Notes: generated from the letters alone by a model not told the origin. Shown: positions 54,443 through 62,142, counted from the first letter of the stretch. The stretch is 64,000 bases of DNA from Pseudonocardia parietis (GCF_017876315.1 NZ_JAGINU010000001.1:1302001-1366000); one strand, 5' to 3'. Numbers and translations are program-made.

Positions 54443-55330
54443 ATGGCTGTGGCGCTCTGTGAGGTCGGACCGCGTGATGGGCTGCAGAACGAGCCGGAGG
54501 TGCTCGCTCCTGCCCTCCGCGCCGAGCTCGCCAACCGGATGGCCCGCACCGGCGTGCCCAGGGTCGAGGCGGCGAGCTTTGTCAACCCCGAGCGCGTGCC
54601 GCAGATGGCGGGCGCGGAGGACGTCCTCGCGGCGGTGCAGCCGAGCCCGACCCTGAGCCGGGCCGCATTGGTGCTCAACGAGCGCGGCTATCAGCGGCTC
54701 CGCGAAACCTCGTGCGAGGAGGTCCACATCGCGTTCTGCGTGACCGAGACCTTCAACCGACGCAACCAGGGTCACTCGGTGGCGGAGTCGCTGGCGCAGG
54801 CAGGGGCGATCGTCGCAGACGCGCACGAGGACGGTCGCCGGGCCACGGTCACCCTGGCTGCGTCGTTCGGCTGCCCCTTCGAGGGAGCCGTGGATCCGGC
54901 GATCGTGCTCGGACTCGCCGAGCAGCTCACCACCGCCGACGAGATTGTCTTCGCCGACACGATCGGCGTCGGCGTCCCGCGCCAGGTCCGCGCCCTGCTC
55001 GGTGGAGCGCGGCACCTGGGCACGCCGCTGGGTCTGCATCTGCACAACACACGCAACACCGGCTACGCCAATGCCTACACGGCCCTGGACGAGGGGGTAG
55101 CGCTCCTGGACGCCTCGGTCGGGGGCATCGGCGGTTGCCCGTTCGCGCCACGTGCCACCGGGAACATCGCGACCGAAGATCTGCTCTACCTGCTGGACCA
55201 TGAGGGCGTGGACACCGGCGTCGACCTCGATGAGGTCATCCGCGTCGCCGAGTGGCTGGAGACCGTCCTCGGCCGTCAGCTGCCCGGCCAGCTTTACCGC
55301 GCTGGTTCCTTCCCACCAGCCCTCTCATGA
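54443..55330 (+). CDS. HMG-CoA lyase-like enzyme
   Basis: 295 residues from ATG 54443, seven bases after AGGAG; ATG 54437 is too close. DRE-TIM metallolyase: CEVGPRDGLQNE with the catalytic Arg11, metal-site LHLHNTRNTGYAN, and the HMG-CoA lyase signature VGGIGGCPFAP with the active Cys. It cleaves a 3-hydroxy-3-methylglutaryl-CoA-type substrate to acetyl-CoA plus a keto compound. With the CaiB-type transferase this suggests breakdown of a branched 3-hydroxyacyl-CoA. Confidence 0.9.
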   Translation: MAVALCEVGPRDGLQNEPEVLAPALRAELANRMARTGVPRVEAASFVNPERVPQMAGAEDVLAAVQPSPTLSRAALVLNERGYQRLRETSCEEVHIAFCVTETFNRRNQGHSVAESLAQAGAIVADAHEDGRRATVTLAASFGCPFEGAVDPAIVLGLAEQLTTADEIVFADTIGVGVPRQVRALLGGARHLGTPLGLHLHNTRNTGYANAYTALDEGVALLDASVGGIGGCPFAPRATGNIATEDLLYLLDHEGVDTGVDLDEVIRVAEWLETVLGRQLPGQLYRAGSFPPALS

Positions 55331-55598
55331 CAGGGGGCGAGCAGGGTCGCTTCGCCTGGGACAGGTATGCCGCTGCGCGGCAGTTCGTCGTGGACGGTCG
55401 CGAGTAAATGCCTGGCTCGGAGAAGCTGAACCGAAGCGATCCCCGCACTTTCCAGCCGTCGGCGGCAACACAACGTGTCGAGAATGGGTCGTTTGCCGAC
55501 GCCCGTCGACTGGCCGCCGAACCCGCAGGTCGACGCTGTCGGTAACACGCGTCGCGAATCAACGTCGGTGAACGGTCACTCGGCGTTATTGTCGACGC
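55331..55598 (+). promoter_or_regulatory. Gap before the resolvase; candidate resolution (res) site
   Basis: No gene is apparent. The last 75 bases (about 55523-55598) are richer in A+T and contain related half-site-like stretches in opposite orientation, GCTGTCGGTAACAC and GCGTTATTGTCGACGC, bracketing CAACGTCGGTGAACGG. Serine resolvases of this transposon group act at such a site next to their own gene. The assignment is positional and tentative. Confidence 0.35.
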
Positions 55599-56198
55599 GT
55601 GTTGGTGGGGTACGCGCGGGTGTCGACCGCGGAGCAGAACCCGACGCATCAGGTCGACGCGCTGACCCGGGCGGGGGTGGCCGCGGCGGACGTGTACATG
55701 GACTACGCCTCCGGGGCGAAAGCGTCGCGGCCGCAGCTGGATCTGGTGGTGCGGCTGGTGCGCGGCGGGGACACGTTGGTGATCACCCGGCTGGACCGGT
55801 TAGGTCGGTCGATGCTGCACCTGGTCACCCTGGGCGCGGAGCTGCGTGAGCGCGGGATCGGGCTGCGGGTGCTCGAGCAGGGCATCGACACCTCCACCGC
55901 GGAGGGGCGGGCGATGTTCGGGATGCTGTCGGTGTTGGCCGAGTTCCAGCGGGAGCTGATCGTGGCCAATACCCGTGACGGGCTGGCCGCGGCCCGGGCG
56001 CGGGGCCGCAAGGGTGGGCGGAAGCCGCGACTGTCCCCGGAGCAGGCCGCGCATGCCCAGCAGCTCTACGACGCCGGCACGCACACCGTGGCCCAGATCG
56101 CTGCGCTGCTCGGGGTGGCCCGTCCGACGGTGTATGGCTACCTCGACCGCGGTCCCGGCACCGCGGGGGCGGCGCGTGCGGAGACGGAGGCGCGCTGA
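55599..56198 (+). CDS. tniR: Serine recombinase/resolvase (TniR-like)
   Basis: 199 residues from GTG 55599. Catalytic Ser in VGYARVSTAEQNP (about residue 9), then DYASGAKASRPQL, ITRLDRLGRSMLHL, the long-helix start FGMLSVLAEFQRELI and a C-terminal HTH, HTVAQIAALLGVARPTVYGY. Short (about 200 residues) form used to resolve cointegrates. First gene of the six-gene transposition operon; it shares one base with the next start. Confidence 0.92.
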   Translation: MLVGYARVSTAEQNPTHQVDALTRAGVAAADVYMDYASGAKASRPQLDLVVRLVRGGDTLVITRLDRLGRSMLHLVTLGAELRERGIGLRVLEQGIDTSTAEGRAMFGMLSVLAEFQRELIVANTRDGLAAARARGRKGGRKPRLSPEQAAHAQQLYDAGTHTVAQIAALLGVARPTVYGYLDRGPGTAGAARAETEAR

Positions 56199-56557
56199 TG
56201 GTCCGCGATCAGGGTCCACGAGTGGCGTATCGGGGCCGTGACCAGTGTCGTTGTGTCGGGTGCGGGCGGGAGCCGTCGAACCCGATCGAGCGTGCGGAGG
56301 TGGCGATGACCTGGCTGTTGTCGGACCCGGCCGCCGCGGGCTTGGTGCTCGAGCGGCACTTCTGTCGCGGCTGCACCCCGCCCGGCCCGGTCACCGATGT
56401 GGCCTGTGTGCGGTGCGGGGACGGCCCGCTGCTGGCCGGTGATCTCGCGGTCGGTGACGGGAGCGCTACGGCTGTCGTGCAGAACTGGCTGGCCGGGAGC
56501 GGGTGGCGGTTGTCCGGGCCGGTATGCCCGGACTGTGTGGGCGAGTTACGGCGATGA
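56198..56557 (+). CDS. Cys-rich, probably zinc-binding small protein of the transposon
   Basis: 119 residues from ATG 56198 (TGATG overlap with the resolvase). Cysteines are paired as CRCVGC (about 18-23), CRGC, CVRC and CPDC near the end, so it could bind two zinc ions. No HTH or enzyme motif was recognised. It is coupled on both sides (resolvase before, transposase after, four-base overlap), so it is probably an integral part of the transposition module. Confidence 0.75.
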   Translation: MVRDQGPRVAYRGRDQCRCVGCGREPSNPIERAEVAMTWLLSDPAAAGLVLERHFCRGCTPPGPVTDVACVRCGDGPLLAGDLAVGDGSATAVVQNWLAGSGWRLSGPVCPDCVGELRR

Positions 56558-58176
56558 GACACGTCGATCCCGCGACCCGGGCGGTGCTGGTCGCCCGGTT
56601 GCGGGAGAAGCGTGCAGCGGGCGCGTCGATCAGCGCCGAGGTGCGTCGGGCCGCCGCCGGGTTGCTGGTGTCGTCGAGCACGGTGTGGCGATGGCTGGCC
56701 ACGGACCCCGACCCCGCCACGGGCGACGATGACGCGCTCGGCAGTGTCAGCCCTGGGGCGGCAGGTCGGGCGCGGTACGTGCTGACCCAGGCCGATCGGG
56801 ACGACTACGCCGACTGGGGTGGCAGCGTTGCTGCGTTGTGGCGGGACCGGGTGGCCCGGGCAGTTCCGGTGCCGCCGTTGCGGACGTTGCAGCGCGCGTT
56901 CGCCCGCGAGCTCACGGCGGGCGAGCGGGCGGCGGTGGTCGACGGGGTGGCGGGGCGGCGCCGTCACGAGGTCTATCTGCGGTGGGAGCCGGTGTGTCGC
57001 AACGCCCGCTGGGAGGCCGATCACAAGGAGCTTCCGGTGCTGGTGACGCCGCCGCGCGGGGCGCGGCCGGTGAAGCCGTGGGTGACGGTGTTCCTGGACT
57101 GCTACTCGCGGCTGATCATGGGGTGGGCGTTGTCGCTGCGCCCGGACGCGGCGACGGTGCTGGCGGCGCTGCGGCGCGGGCTGGTGGTCGACCCGCAGCG
57201 GGGCCCGTTCGGTGGGGTACCGCGGGCGCTGGTCCCGGATAACGGGCTGGAGTTCGCCACGACCGCGTTGGGGCGGGTGTGCGCGACGCTGGGTACGACG
57301 TTCGACCCGACCGACGGCTATGCCCCGTATCAGAAGGGCAAGGTCGAGCGGGCGAACCGGACGGTGGATCAGGAGTTCCTGTCCGGGTTGCCGTTTCACA
57401 CCGAGGGCCCGCGCGCGGCCGATGGGCGGTTGTACGGGCCGGATGCGGCGCCGATGGCGCTGGCGTTGTTCGTGGACCGGTTCGCCGAGTGGGTCGTGGA
57501 GTACAACACCGTGCGCGCGCACTCGGCGCTGGACGGGCAGACCCCGCTGCAGCGCTGGCAGGCCGATCCCACCCCGATCCAGGAGGTGGGGGCCGAGCAG
57601 CTGCGTTGGCTGCTGCTGGCCGATGCCGAACGGACGGTGCAGCGCGACGGGGTGCACTTCGGCGGGCACATCTTCATCGCCGGCGAGCTCAACGGCCGGG
57701 TCGGTGAGCGGGTGCAGGTTCGCTACACCCCGCACGATTACCGCCAGGTCGAGATCTTCCGCGGGGACACGTGGTTGTGCACCGCGTATCCGCAGGGCGC
57801 GCTCTCACCGGAGCAGCGCGAGGCGGTGTTGGCCCGGCGCCGCGCTGATGCCGCCGAGCTCGGGCGTCGCCAGCGCCGCACCAGCCGCCGGGCGCGGGCG
57901 CGGCTGGCACCGATCACCGCTCCGGGCGAGCCGGAGGAGGTCACCGTGATCAGCGCGGAGCAGGCCCGCACCGACCGGCGCCGCGATACCGGTGAGCGCG
58001 ACATCGAGGCCCGCGACCGGGACCTGCAGCGGCTGGCCCGCACCGACTTGCTCAACCTGCACCGCGGCTTCGACTACTGGAACCCGCCCCAGCCCACCGA
58101 CGAGCCGCCCGACCCGGCCGGGACTGGGCGTGCTGCGGGGGCCGGTGGCGACGATGCCGAGGGAGAGCGCCGGTGA
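56554..58176 (+). CDS. tniA: DDE transposase, TniA/Mu-type integrase
   Basis: 540 residues from ATG 56554. N-terminal HTH regions (VRRAAAGLLVSSSTVWRWLA; PLRTLQRAF). The rve catalytic core has D156 in ARWEADHKELPV, D229 in LVPDNGLEFA and E265 in KGKVERANRTVDQEF, a DD-35-E arrangement. The Mu-transposase C-terminal beta-barrel follows (HFGGHIFIAGELNGRVGERV) and a basic tail. It cuts and joins the element ends and acts with the AAA ATPase encoded next, whose start overlaps by four bases. Confidence 0.93.
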   Translation: MRHVDPATRAVLVARLREKRAAGASISAEVRRAAAGLLVSSSTVWRWLATDPDPATGDDDALGSVSPGAAGRARYVLTQADRDDYADWGGSVAALWRDRVARAVPVPPLRTLQRAFARELTAGERAAVVDGVAGRRRHEVYLRWEPVCRNARWEADHKELPVLVTPPRGARPVKPWVTVFLDCYSRLIMGWALSLRPDAATVLAALRRGLVVDPQRGPFGGVPRALVPDNGLEFATTALGRVCATLGTTFDPTDGYAPYQKGKVERANRTVDQEFLSGLPFHTEGPRAADGRLYGPDAAPMALALFVDRFAEWVVEYNTVRAHSALDGQTPLQRWQADPTPIQEVGAEQLRWLLLADAERTVQRDGVHFGGHIFIAGELNGRVGERVQVRYTPHDYRQVEIFRGDTWLCTAYPQGALSPEQREAVLARRRADAAELGRRQRRTSRRARARLAPITAPGEPEEVTVISAEQARTDRRRDTGERDIEARDRDLQRLARTDLLNLHRGFDYWNPPQPTDEPPDPAGTGRAAGAGGDDAEGERR

Positions 58177-58964
58177 GTGTGCGCCACTTCTTGGGCCTCG
58201 ACGGCGCGGCCACGCTGCCGACCGAAGCGCTCGCGCTGGTCGATCAGGCGGTGGCCGATCTGGTGGCCACCCGTGCGATGGGCGCGGTGCACGGGCAGGC
58301 GGGGCTGGGCAAGACCTTTGCCGTGGGACAGGCCCTGGCCCGGCGTACCGACCGGGTGGATGCCTGCTGGGTGTCGTTTCCCAGCCGGCCGACGATGCGG
58401 CTGGTGGCCGCCACCCTGTTCGCGGAGCTGGGCGGTGTCGCGCCGGGGCGCCGGGACCGGTTCGCGCTCTCGGCCGAGCTGCTCGAGCAGCTGGCCGATC
58501 ACCGCGGCCGGGACGGGCGGGAACGACTGGTGGTAGTGGACGAAGCCCAGCAGCTCAACCGCGAGTGCATCGAGTTCCTGCGCTACCTGCACGATCACCG
58601 GCTGACCCGGTTCGGGCTGCTGCTGGTCGGCGGGGACGGCGCGTGGCAGGTCCTGGCCCGCGAGCCGATGCTGCGCTCGCGGATCTATCGCCGGGTGGTG
58701 TGCTCGCCGCTGTCGGGCGCGCAGGTGTGTGCGCTGCTGCCGCGCTACCACCGGATCTATGACGGGGTCGAGGCCGAGCTGTTGCTGTTCGTCGACGACC
58801 ACTTCGCCCACGGAAACCTGCGGGATTGGGCCGCGTTCACCGCGACCGCGGTCGAGTTGTGCCAGGGCACCGGCGTCGAGCAGCTCGACGAGCAGATCGC
58901 GCGCAACGCGTTCGCCCTCCACGGCGGCGTCCGCTCCCGCCCCGCCGCCAGCAGCGCCTCGTGA
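58173..58964 (+). CDS. tniB: TniB-like AAA+ ATPase
   Basis: 263 residues from GTG 58173. Walker A HGQAGLGKT (40-48), Walker B RLVVVDEAQQL (about 117), then FLRYLHDH, sensor-like LLLVGGDGAW and an arginine-finger candidate in RSRIYRRVV. It belongs to the TniB/TnsC/MuB group that selects target DNA and activates the transposase. Coupled by GTGA overlaps to tniA and the next gene. Confidence 0.92.
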   Translation: MSVRHFLGLDGAATLPTEALALVDQAVADLVATRAMGAVHGQAGLGKTFAVGQALARRTDRVDACWVSFPSRPTMRLVAATLFAELGGVAPGRRDRFALSAELLEQLADHRGRDGRERLVVVDEAQQLNRECIEFLRYLHDHRLTRFGLLLVGGDGAWQVLAREPMLRSRIYRRVVCSPLSGAQVCALLPRYHRIYDGVEAELLLFVDDHFAHGNLRDWAAFTATAVELCQGTGVEQLDEQIARNAFALHGGVRSRPAASSAS

Positions 58965-60319
58965 CCACCACACCGACCGGCACCTTCCTCGACCACGTTC
59001 CGGGGGCGGGTCGTGCGGTGCCCGGCGTCGTCGCGCCGGTGGTCACGGTGCTCACCGACCCCGCCGACTCTCCGGCCTGCCTGACCGCGGTGATGGCATG
59101 CCACGCCCTACATCGGGGTGTGGTGGTGTGCCTGCCGCAGCCCGGAACCAGCTCGCGCCCGCAGCTGGGGGCAGCCCTGCTGGTCGCGCTGGGCAAGCTC
59201 CTGACCGCGCGGCCGGTGCAGCGCCCCAGCCACCGGTCCTGGGAGCTGGCCGGGTGCTGGCTCGCGGCCGAACCCGTCACAGACCTGGTCGTGCTGCGCG
59301 CCGACCGGCTCCCCGCCGCCTGCTGGGGCGACCTCGCCGTCCTGGCCAGCGCTACCAACACGCGGTTGTGGCTGGTCGAGACCGGAGCCGCCGCCGCTGA
59401 CGGGCGCGCCGCCCTCGCCGCGACCCGCGGTGGCCGTGCCCCGCTGGTGCGGCCCTGGCGGGCCGGGCCGGCCACGCTGGCACCGGCCGCCGCCGTCACC
59501 GGCCAGCGCGACGACCACGACGACTTCCCAGCGGTACCCGACGTGGAGTTCCCGCAGTTTCGCGCCACCGCCCGCCGCCTGCTGTCCGCGGCCGCGTTCA
59601 CCCGGGTCGACGCCGTCTACCGTGGCACGTTCACGCAGGCCCGCACCCACGCCGAGGGGCTGCGGTTGAGCCTGCTCAGCAACATCAGCCGCGCCGATCT
59701 CGCCGATGCGGTGCTGCAGCAACTCACGATCGACGCGACCAGCACCGACGAGGTCCTGACCCGAGTGCGGGCCGCGCAGGCCGGGCTGCTCGCCGAGGGC
59801 CTGTTCCTCGACGTACACCCACCCTCGCGCCGGACAAGGGCCGCGGCGACCGGGCGGCTCGAACCGCGCCTCGACCCGTCGACCGTGAGCCGGCTCCGCG
59901 GTCTCTGCGACCCGATCACGGCCGCCGCCGTGGTCCTCACCCGCGCCACGGGGCTACCGGCGAGCCGGCTGTGCTGGCTACGCCCCGGTGCCCTCACCGC
60001 GCACCGCGGTGGTCTGCACGTGCGCCTGAGCAGCATGCTCAGCTACCGCATCCCCGCCCGCGCGGCCGGTCTGGTCCGCGCCGCCTTGGCCCGCCCGTCG
60101 TCCCTACCGCCCAGCGACACATCCGGTTCTCCGGACACCGACGCCCCGGCCGGTGCGAGCTGGCTGTTCGCTCGACCCGACGGTGCACCGCTCGATGACC
60201 GCGCCCTGGCCCGGCTCGGTCACACCGGCGCGACCCACGCTGGGGTCGTGCTGCCTGCTGCGTCGTTCCGGCACACGACGGTGACCGACCTGCACCCGCT
60301 CTCGCGGAGCGGCTCGTGA
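58961..60319 (+). CDS. Transposon protein with tyrosine-recombinase-like C-terminus lacking key catalytic residues
   Basis: 452 residues from GTG 58961 (GTGA overlap with tniB). Residues 300-452 look like a tyrosine-recombinase catalytic domain: VLTRATGLPASRLCWLRPGAL corresponds to box I, but Pro replaces the catalytic Arg of TGLR. ASFRHTTVTDLH (433-445) matches the box II HxLRHT. The chain ends seven residues later, so the Tyr nucleophile is absent. The first 170 residues are unassigned. It occupies the place where TniQ or another target selector is found in related elements, and may be a DNA-binding targeting protein derived from a recombinase. That role is inference. Confidence 0.7.
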   Translation: MTTTPTGTFLDHVPGAGRAVPGVVAPVVTVLTDPADSPACLTAVMACHALHRGVVVCLPQPGTSSRPQLGAALLVALGKLLTARPVQRPSHRSWELAGCWLAAEPVTDLVVLRADRLPAACWGDLAVLASATNTRLWLVETGAAAADGRAALAATRGGRAPLVRPWRAGPATLAPAAAVTGQRDDHDDFPAVPDVEFPQFRATARRLLSAAAFTRVDAVYRGTFTQARTHAEGLRLSLLSNISRADLADAVLQQLTIDATSTDEVLTRVRAAQAGLLAEGLFLDVHPPSRRTRAAATGRLEPRLDPSTVSRLRGLCDPITAAAVVLTRATGLPASRLCWLRPGALTAHRGGLHVRLSSMLSYRIPARAAGLVRAALARPSSLPPSDTSGSPDTDAPAGASWLFARPDGAPLDDRALARLGHTGATHAGVVLPAASFRHTTVTDLHPLSRSGS

Positions 60320-61098
60320 CCGACCGGCCGCGGCGGCCGGCGCGCCGCTTGGTCATCGACTGGGCGCTGGTCGAGCAGCGCCGCGTCGCGGCGGGGATGA
60401 CCCACACCGAGCTTGCCGACCGGGTCGGTGCCGGCGCGGTCACCGGCCCGGCACGCCTGTGGACCGACAACGACCACGACACCGTCGCCCTGGACCTGCT
60501 CGAACGGCTCTGCCAGGTCCTCGACCTGCACCCCATCGAACTGTTCCGAGCACCCACCCGGAAAGCCCACCGGCGAGAGCAGCCCGAGCACGCCGAACCA
60601 GAGGACATTGCCGTCATCGCGGCAGCGCTGGCCACCGTGACCTGCCCACCGGGCCGCGCACCGGCCGCGGTCAGCTCCGCCCGTCTGGCCGAGGCGCTGG
60701 GCTGGACCCTCGCCCGGCTCGCCGACGCGCTGGACGCCCTCGCCGCCCAGCTGGACGACACCGGACTGCGTATCGATCACGACCCGGCAGCGACGAGCCC
60801 GGCCCCGGTTCGCGGGCTGCGCGCCCGGGACCGGCACCTCACCGACACCCAACGCGTCGCGCTGCACCGGCTCCACGACCCCGAACCGGGCCTGGACGTC
60901 GAGATCGCTCGCCTGCTGTATGCCATCGCGCACGACCCGCGCAGCATCACCGAGCGGCACCTGGCCTACGACCCGGCCGCGGTCGTCGCTCTGCAACAAC
61001 GCGGACTCGTCCGCCGCCACCTCGGTGGCAGCTATCTCGAACTCACCGAGGACGCCCACTACGGCCTCGCTGCAGACCCTGTCCCGCCGGCGCCGTAG
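60316..61098 (+). CDS. XRE-type HTH protein of the transposon
   Basis: 260 residues from GTG 60316 (GTGA overlap). The N-terminal HTH is VEQRRVAAGMTHTELADRVG, and a LERLCQVLDLHPIELF tail is typical of XRE/Cro domains. The remainder is helical, with winged-helix-like pieces (SSARLAEALGWTLARLADAL; VALQQRGLVRRHLGG). Last gene before the right-end repeats, only one base from the first repeat block. It could regulate the operon or bind target DNA. Confidence 0.75.
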   Translation: MTDRPRRPARRLVIDWALVEQRRVAAGMTHTELADRVGAGAVTGPARLWTDNDHDTVALDLLERLCQVLDLHPIELFRAPTRKAHRREQPEHAEPEDIAVIAAALATVTCPPGRAPAAVSSARLAEALGWTLARLADALDALAAQLDDTGLRIDHDPAATSPAPVRGLRARDRHLTDTQRVALHRLHDPEPGLDVEIARLLYAIAHDPRSITERHLAYDPAAVVALQQRGLVRRHLGGSYLELTEDAHYGLAADPVPPAP

Positions 61099-61171
61099 CC
61101 ACTCTCATTTTGCTGGCGCACGCACTCTCATCTCAGTGGCGCCGCCACTCTCACTCCGACGTCGTTCCACA
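61099..61171 (-). repeat. Right transposon end with three 23-bp-spaced repeats
   Basis: CACTCTCAY occurs at 61100-61108, 61123-61131 and 61146-61154, exactly 23 bases apart. The outermost lies 17 bases inside the terminus CGTCGTTCCACA (61160-61171). Read inward the repeats are RTGAGAGTG followed by GCGCC, related to the left-end ATGACAGCG sites. An asymmetric number of sites per end recalls Tn7-like elements. Confidence 0.8.
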
Positions 61172-61410
61172 ACGCGGCGAACCTGTTCTTCCAGCTCATC
61201 GCCTCCCGCTACGAGGTCGGCTCGGTCATGGTCACCTCGAACCTGCCCTTCGGACGCTGGGGCGAGACCTTCTCCGACGACGTCGTCGCCGCAGCCATGA
61301 TCGACCGCCTGGTCCACCACGCCGAGGTCCTCACCCTCACCGGCGACTCCTACCGCACCCGCCAACGCCGCGAGCTCCTCGCCAAACAGAACCGCACAGA
61401 CCGGGACTGA
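61172..61410 (+). pseudogene. istB: istB, 3' part
   Basis: Directly after the transposon end and the second ACGCG copy the frame continues ANLFFQLIASRYEVGSVMVT, then SNLPFGRWGETF, to the normal IstB C-terminus QRRELLAKQNRTDRD and a TGA at 61408. It is the continuation of the 5' part that ends at 48398. No start of its own. Confidence 0.9.
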
Positions 61411-61461
61411 CAGACCATCGAGGGGTCAAGATTCAGAGTCCCCAGAGGGGTCAATTTTCAA

Positions 61462-61558
61462 GATCCGTTGACACCCTGCGGTGAGCCAGCTCCTCGATCG
61501 CGACACGAGGCTGCTGGCGATGCCCTGACGTGCTGTCGTCGGCGCGCTTGCTCGTCAT
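61462..61558 (-). pseudogene. 5' fragment of the small gene cut by the IS21-like element
   Basis: ATG 61558 has AAGGAG six bases upstream and the frame reads MTSKRADDSTSGHRQQPR, VAIEELAHRRVSTD before entering the IS end, where a TGA stops it (61451-61453). It faces the 3' fragment at 46326-46458 across the element. Joining them at GATC leaves a one-base frame difference. Protein function unknown; the full product would be about 75-80 residues. Confidence 0.6.
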
Positions 61559-61735
61559 GATCATCTCCTTCGCTGCTCGCAACCGAGTAGCGCACGTTCG
61601 CCGGTGACCAGGTTCTGACCGGTGCGGACCGTACGCGGTCGCAGCCGGTGGGAAAGCAACGAAAACGGCAGGTCGGACCGGTCTCGCCGGCGCACTGCGG
61701 AACCCGCTCCCGCGAGTGGGCGCGATACTGCCGCT

Positions 61736-62128
61736 GTGGAAGCACTCCCACCGGACATCGAGCGTCGGCTTCGCGACGAGGCGACCGTCTGGTTGTCCAC
61801 CGTCCGCGGTGACGGTCGTCCGCACGTCACGCCGGTGTGGTTCGTGTTCGACGAGGGGACCTGGTGGATCGGGTGCAGCGCGAACTCGGTGAAGGTGCGG
61901 AACTGCCGCTCACAGGGTGCAGTAGCTCTGGCGTTGGAGGACGGTCGCGCCCCGGTCGTCGCCGAGGGTCTGGCAGCGGTTCGGGAGCAGGACTTCCCAG
62001 CTGAGGTCGTCGATGCCTTCGCACACAAGTACGACGGCTGGGACATCCGGGCCGTGAACGGATCAGGGGCTCGTGCGCTCATCGAGGTGGCGACGACTCG
62101 ATGGCTCCTGCGCGGTGCTGCCCGGTAG
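61736..62128 (+). CDS. Pyridoxamine 5'-phosphate oxidase-family (FMN/F420 split-barrel) protein
   Basis: 130 residues from GTG 61736. Split-barrel features: ATVWLSTVRGDGRPHVTPVWFVFDEGTWWI and NSVKVRNCRSQGAVALALED. The length and pattern fit the actinobacterial TIGR03618/F420-binding-type proteins; the cofactor could be FMN, F420 or heme. It is the first chromosomal gene right of the mobile region. Confidence 0.83.
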   Translation: MEALPPDIERRLRDEATVWLSTVRGDGRPHVTPVWFVFDEGTWWIGCSANSVKVRNCRSQGAVALALEDGRAPVVAEGLAAVREQDFPAEVVDAFAHKYDGWDIRAVNGSGARALIEVATTRWLLRGAAR

Positions 62129-62142
62129 CGCCGTCGGCGTTC

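Larger units (their letters stand above)
48399..61171. mobile_element. 12.8-kb Tn5053/Tn7-like transposon carrying catabolic cargo, inserted in istB
   Basis: The ends are TGTGGGACGACG (48399 on) and, inverted, TGTGGAACGACG (ending 61171), so the element has 5'-TGT...ACA-3' termini. ACGCG flanks it at 48394-48398 and 61172-61176, a 5-bp target duplication. Removing the element plus one copy joins FDHDA to ANLFFQ exactly, rebuilding the IstB sequence. Right half: six coupled transposition genes (55599-61098). Left half: catabolic genes (48507-55330). TGT/ACA ends, 5-bp duplication, a DDE transposase with AAA partner and a serine resolvase are hallmarks of the Tn5053/Tn402 and Tn7 groups. Confidence 0.9.
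46459..61461 (+). mobile_element. IS21-family insertion sequence, interrupted by a 12.8-kb transposon
   Basis: The left end starts CTGAAATCTGACCCC (46459). The right end, read inward, starts TTGAAAATTGACCCC (61461). Each end carries a second internal copy (GAATCTTGATCCC and GAATCTTGACCCC), the multiple-end repeats typical of IS21. The flanks show GATC on both sides (46455-46458 and 61462-61465), a likely 4-bp target duplication. Without the inserted transposon the element would be about 2.2 kb with istA and istB, the normal size. Because istB is split and frameshifted, it is probably immobile. Confidence 0.85.

Noticed and set aside
58961..61098. TniQ or TnsD identity for the last two transposon genes
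   Set aside because: No paired-Cys zinc finger or other TniQ-like stretch is visible in either protein; the 452-residue protein looks recombinase-like and the 260-residue one carries an XRE-type HTH.
46326..61558. Treating the two small-gene fragments as one certain gene
   Set aside because: They face each other across the element and share GATC at the junction, but the reading frames differ by one base when joined, so only a tentative link is given.
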